A stretch of DNA of 46,539 nucleotides from the NCBI GenBank assembly GCA_902491575.1, contig CABUID010000015.1:1-46539 (forward strand), in the 5' to 3' direction. The stretch comes from an uncultured Bacillota bacterium (lineage in GTDB: Bacteria > Bacillota_I > Bacilli_A > RFN20 > CAG-631). The notes under the pieces are model-generated. The model was given only the letters and a program-made list of their open reading frames with translations. It did not search any database and was not told the origin of the DNA. This document shows positions 43,038-46,539 of this stretch, piece after piece; within the stretch, counting starts at the first letter, position 1; each line of letters starts with the position of its first letter. The position numbers and the translations under genes were made by a program.

Positions 43038-45668
43038 TTATTTTTTTGCTTTAATTGCAGCTTGAGCAGCAGCTAATCGTGCTACTGGTACACGGAATGG
43101 CGAACAAGAAACATAGTCTAAACCAGCGTTATGATAAAATTCAATTGATTTAGGATCTCCACCTGTTTCTCCACATACTCCAACATGTAAATCACTTCTT
43201 GTGGAACGTCCAAGTTTTACAGACATGCTAACTAGTTTTCCAACACCATTTTGGTCTAATGTCTTAAATGGATCTTCTTCAAAAATCTTTGTTTCATAAT
43301 AAGCAGGTAAGAATTTGCCAGCATCATCACGTGAGAAACCAAAAGTCATTTGAGTCAAATCATTTGTTCCAAATGAGAAGAATTCAGCTTCTTGTGCAAT
43401 TTCATCTGCTAACAAAGCTGCACGAGGAATTTCAATCATTGTACCAACATGGTATTTCATATCCATTCCTGCTTCAGCAATCAATTGATCAGCTGTTTCA
43501 CAAATAATATTCTTTACATATTTTAATTCTTTTACTTCAAGTACTAATGGTACCATAATTTCAGGTGATACCATTTTTCCTGTTCTTTTAGAAACATTAA
43601 TAGCTGCTTTAATAATTGCTCTAGTTTGCATTCTGCAAATTTCAGGATAGGTAACAGCTAAACGGCAACCACGATGTCCCATCATTGGATTTGCTTCATG
43701 TAACTCTGCAATTCTATCTTTTACTTGATCAACTGTTTTACCGATTGCATTAGCTAATTCAGCTATCAAGTTTTCTTCTTGAGGTAAGAATTCATGTAGA
43801 GGTGGGTCTAATAGACGAACATTTACATTCAAACCATCCATGATTTCATATAAACCTTCAAAGTCTTTTTGTTGCATTGGTTCAAGTTCAGCTAATGCTG
43901 CTTCTCTTTGTTCAACAGTATCTGCAAGAATCATTTTTCTCATTGAGAAAATTCTATCTTTATCAAAGAACATATGCTCTGTACGACAAAGTCCAATACC
44001 TTCAGCACCAAAAATTTTAGCTTGATTAGCGTCACGAGGTGTATCTGCATTTGTACGAATCTTCAAAGTTCTATTTGCATCTACCCAACTCATTAAACGA
44101 CCGAAATATCCAGCAGTTAAATCAGGTTGAACAGTTTTAATTGAACCTAAATAAATATTGCCTGTTGAACCATCAATAGAAAATACGTCTTGATCTGAGT
44201 AAACTTTTCCATTAATTGTAACGGTTCTAGCTTCTTCATCAATAACAGCTGCAGAACAACCACATACACAACATTTTCCCATACCACGAGCAACAACAGC
44301 TGCATGAGATGTCATACCACCACGCATTGTTAAAATTGCTTCAGCAGCTACCATACCCACGATATCTTCAGGAGATGTTTCAGCACGAACTAAAACTACT
44401 TTTTCACCATTATTATGTCTTGCTTCTGCTTCTTCTGCTGTAAAAGCCAGTTTACCAGTTCCAGCTCCTGGACCAGCAGCTAAACCTTTAGCAATTGGTG
44501 TTGCTTTAGCTAATTCATCTTTGTCAAATCCTGGTAATAATAATTTATCAAATGACATAGCGTCAATTCTTAAAACAGCTTCTTTTTCATCAATTAAGCC
44601 TTCATCTACTAAATCGCAAGCAATTTTTAATGCTGCTGCAGGAGTTCTTTTACCATTACGAGTTTGTAAGAAATATAATTTTCCATCTTCAACTGTAAAT
44701 TCCATATCTTGCATATCTCTATAATGATTTTCCATTAATTTAATGGTCTTCATAAATTGATCATAAACATCAGGCATACGTCTTTTCAATTCATCAATGT
44801 GTAATGGTGTACGGATACCGGCAACAACATCTTCACCTTGAGCATTTGGAAGATATTCAGCAGATACAACATTTTCACCGGTAGCTGGATCACGAGAGAA
44901 AGCAACTCCTGTTCCAGATGTTTCACCTTTATTACCAAACGCCATCGATTGAACATTGACAGCAGTTCCCCAAGAATAAGGAATATTATTCATCATACGA
45001 TAAACATTCGCACGTGGATTATCCCATGATCTAAATACAGCAGTTACAGCTTCCATTAATTGAACATATGGGTCAGATGGGAAATCTTCTCCAAATGTTT
45101 GCTTATAATAATCTTTAAATTTTTTAACTAAATCTTTCAATTCTTCTGCAGTAACTTCTGTATCTAATTTATAGCCTTTTGCTTCTTTTAAATCTTCCAG
45201 CATTTTATCCATTGCTGTTCTTGGATGACCTTTAGCAATATTTGTAAACATTAAAATGAAACGACGATAACTATCGTAAGCAAATCTTTCGTTATTTGTT
45301 TCTTTTGCTAAGACTTCAACTGTTTTATCATTTAAACCTAAGTTTAAAATTGTATCCATCATACCAGGCATAGAAACACGCGCACCCGAACGAACAGAAA
45401 CTAATAAAGGATTATGATCCCCACCAAAATTCTTTCCTGTTTTCTTTTCAACAGAGCGAATAGCTTCTTTTATTTCATTAACTAAATCATCAGGTAATTT
45501 CTTTCCAGAGTCATAATAAAGTGTACATGCTTCTGTAGAAATTGTAAATCCTTGTGGAATGGGTACACCAATGTGTGTCATTTCAGCAAGGCCAGCACCT
45601 TTACCACCAAGAAGTTCTTTTCCTTTTCCAAAAGCATCTTCAAAGTGGAAGACATATTGTTTTGACAT
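43038..45668 (-). CDS. ppdK: Pyruvate, phosphate dikinase
   Basis: 876 residues, full length. It interconverts pyruvate, ATP and phosphate with phosphoenolpyruvate, AMP and pyrophosphate, and in anaerobes often works towards ATP in glycolysis. Domains in order: ATP-grasp (FGKGKELLGGKGAGLAEM at the start; SVRSGARVSMPGMMDT), the phospho-His swivel domain with GGMTSHAAVVARGMGK (catalytic His near residue 455), and the PEP-binding barrel (GIGLCRTEHMFF, MIEIPRAAL, FFSFGTNDLTQM, and GVCGETGGDP with the catalytic Cys). AGGAGG precedes the ATG. The gene is single and divergent from udk. Codon use is more like that of a highly expressed gene than its neighbours. Confidence 0.97.
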   Translation of the reverse strand: MSKQYVFHFEDAFGKGKELLGGKGAGLAEMTHIGVPIPQGFTISTEACTLYYDSGKKLPDDLVNEIKEAIRSVEKKTGKNFGGDHNPLLVSVRSGARVSMPGMMDTILNLGLNDKTVEVLAKETNNERFAYDSYRRFILMFTNIAKGHPRTAMDKMLEDLKEAKGYKLDTEVTAEELKDLVKKFKDYYKQTFGEDFPSDPYVQLMEAVTAVFRSWDNPRANVYRMMNNIPYSWGTAVNVQSMAFGNKGETSGTGVAFSRDPATGENVVSAEYLPNAQGEDVVAGIRTPLHIDELKRRMPDVYDQFMKTIKLMENHYRDMQDMEFTVEDGKLYFLQTRNGKRTPAAALKIACDLVDEGLIDEKEAVLRIDAMSFDKLLLPGFDKDELAKATPIAKGLAAGPGAGTGKLAFTAEEAEARHNNGEKVVLVRAETSPEDIVGMVAAEAILTMRGGMTSHAAVVARGMGKCCVCGCSAAVIDEEARTVTINGKVYSDQDVFSIDGSTGNIYLGSIKTVQPDLTAGYFGRLMSWVDANRTLKIRTNADTPRDANQAKIFGAEGIGLCRTEHMFFDKDRIFSMRKMILADTVEQREAALAELEPMQQKDFEGLYEIMDGLNVNVRLLDPPLHEFLPQEENLIAELANAIGKTVDQVKDRIAELHEANPMMGHRGCRLAVTYPEICRMQTRAIIKAAINVSKRTGKMVSPEIMVPLVLEVKELKYVKNIICETADQLIAEAGMDMKYHVGTMIEIPRAALLADEIAQEAEFFSFGTNDLTQMTFGFSRDDAGKFLPAYYETKIFEEDPFKTLDQNGVGKLVSMSVKLGRSTRSDLHVGVCGETGGDPKSIEFYHNAGLDYVSCSPFRVPVARLAAAQAAIKAKK

Positions 45669-45699
45669 AAATTTTCCTCCTAATTTTTTATTTTAACAA

Positions 45700-45715
45700 T
45701 TAACATTTATGTTAA
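45700..45715. promoter_or_regulatory. Palindrome in the ppdK 5' untranslated region
   Basis: TTAACATTTATGTTAA (45700-45715) is a perfect inverted repeat, with seven pairs around TT, 31 bases upstream of the ppdK start and about 13 bases after the -10. It could be an operator or an mRNA hairpin. Confidence 0.35.
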
Positions 45716-45727
45716 ACGTCTGCCCAT

Positions 45728-45733
45728 ATTATA
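45728..45733 (-). promoter_or_regulatory. -10 element of the ppdK promoter
   Basis: On the minus strand TATAAT (45733-45728) is a perfect -10, 60 bases before the ppdK start. No good -35 is seen at 16-18 bases. Confidence 0.4.
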
Positions 45734-45866
45734 CACTATGCATGTTCAATTGACTAGAGAATTTCAGTAAAAAATAATAAGGAAAATAAAAAAAAGATTA
45801 CATTTTCTTATTTCATTACTTTAAAAAGACCTTTATAATAAAGAAGAAGTAAAGGGAGAAAAAATT

Positions 45867-46487
45867 ATGAAGCCATTAATTATAGCCATCAGTGGAGGTT
45901 CTGCTTCTGGAAAATCAACTGTAGTGGAAGAAATCGTCGAAAAATTAAAGTCTGTTGACATTACTGTCATTTGTCATGATGATTATTATAAAGATCAATC
46001 TCATCTAAGTATGGAAGAACGTGTAAAAACAAATTATGACCACCCTAACTCTTTAGATAACACATTATTTGTTGAACATCTTCAAAAACTAATTCGTGGT
46101 GAAAGTATTGAAAAACCTATGTATGATTTTGTCAATCATAATCGTATGAAAGAAACCTTATTAGTTCACCCTACAAAAGTAATTATCTTAGAAGGCATCT
46201 TAGTTTTAGAAGAAAAAAAGATTCGTGACTGTGCCGATGTTAAAATATTTGTGAAATGTGATGAAGATATTCGTTTTATACGTAGATTAAAAAGAGATAT
46301 AGAAGAAAGAGGTCGCTCGCTTGATAATGTTATTTCTCAATATCTAACAACCGTTAAACCTATGTTTAATCGTTATGTTAATCCTTCTTCAAGATATGCT
46401 GATATTATTATACCCAATGATAATAAGCATGATGTAGCTGTCGATTTTTTGGTAGCAAAACTAAAAGATATTTTAAATTATAATTAA
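45867..46487 (+). CDS. udk: Uridine kinase
   Basis: 206 residues, normal length. It phosphorylates uridine and cytidine in pyrimidine salvage. P-loop GGSASGKST (residues 10-18), HDDYYKDQ (about 37-44, substrate Asp), NYDHPNSLD, YDFVNHNR (about 92-99), ILEGILVL and the lid RRLKRDIEERGRS (about 152-164). AAAGGGAG precedes the ATG. A TATAAT at 45834-45839 is a plausible -10. It is a single gene ended by a terminator. Confidence 0.96.
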   Translation: MKPLIIAISGGSASGKSTVVEEIVEKLKSVDITVICHDDYYKDQSHLSMEERVKTNYDHPNSLDNTLFVEHLQKLIRGESIEKPMYDFVNHNRMKETLLVHPTKVIILEGILVLEEKKIRDCADVKIFVKCDEDIRFIRRLKRDIEERGRSLDNVISQYLTTVKPMFNRYVNPSSRYADIIIPNDNKHDVAVDFLVAKLKDILNYN

Positions 46488-46510
46488 AGCAAAGTGATTT
46501 GCTTTTTTTT
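46486..46510 (+). terminator. Terminator of udk
   Basis: AAAGCAAA (46486-46493) pairs with TTTGCTTT (46498-46505) over GTGA, followed by TTTTT. It begins within the stop codon. Confidence 0.85.
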
Positions 46511-46539
46511 AGGAATAAACCAATTTTTTTTGTTTCCAT

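Noticed and set aside
1..46539. Mobile element, phage, CRISPR array, tRNA or rRNA
   Set aside because: No transposase or integrase frame, no regularly spaced repeats and no tRNA/rRNA-like sequence seen on either strand.

Overview
The window is AT-rich, gene-dense chromosome of an endospore-forming, low-GC Gram-positive bacterium (Bacillota). It carries spoIVA, spmA/spmB and a cse60-like gene. Ribosome-binding sites are strong AGGAGG types, and the tmk-holB-ricT-rsmI order is the one seen in Bacilli. UGA is used as a stop (for example at the end of holB), so the Mycoplasma code does not apply. I infer a gut-type Bacilli/Erysipelotrichia-like lineage; no rRNA or marker gene in the window fixes the taxon. 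I saw no tRNA, rRNA, CRISPR array, transposase or phage gene.

Layout. 1-2600: a poorly recognised accessory patch with a lipoprotein, a secreted-protein gene broken by two frame shifts, an orphan 160-residue protein and a decayed frame. 2619-6763 (minus strand): HU, the spore-coat ATPase SpoIVA, a CPBP-family membrane protease with a zinc ribbon, and SpmA/SpmB with a sigma-E-like promoter. 6987-10185 (plus): two tandem YwaF-like membrane proteins and an M6-like secreted metalloprotease. 10243-11178 (minus): an orphan Cys/His membrane protein. 11308-21212 (plus): a long housekeeping run, tmk, holB, ricT, rsmI, metG, proS, mnmG, rsmG and a small membrane protein. 21221-28962 (minus): a PepV-like dipeptidase, a heterodimeric ABC exporter, galactokinase, Cse60 and an enlarged FolT folate transporter under a tetrahydrofolate riboswitch.

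29280-37309 (plus): ADP-ribosylglycohydrolase, a 5'-truncated pyroglutamyl-peptidase remnant, murC, a MATE exporter, a flotillin behind a structured leader with an internal terminator, and a TGS-domain nucleoside kinase. 37433-38480: two head-to-head genes (a DUF4097-type protein and a MerR regulator) that both lack their 5' ends at one shared breakpoint. 38599-42804 (plus): two tandem alpha/beta hydrolases, a lipoprotein and an HD-domain protein. 43038-46487: ppdK (minus) divergent from udk (plus).

The parts most worth a second look are the folT riboswitch, whose SD-masking arrangement can be read directly; the unusual N-terminal extension on FolT; the unclassified leader RNA before the flotillin gene; the DUF4097/merR breakpoint; and the frame-broken secreted protein at the left end. 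I found no clear multi-gene novel system. Most of the window is core metabolism, translation and sporulation.
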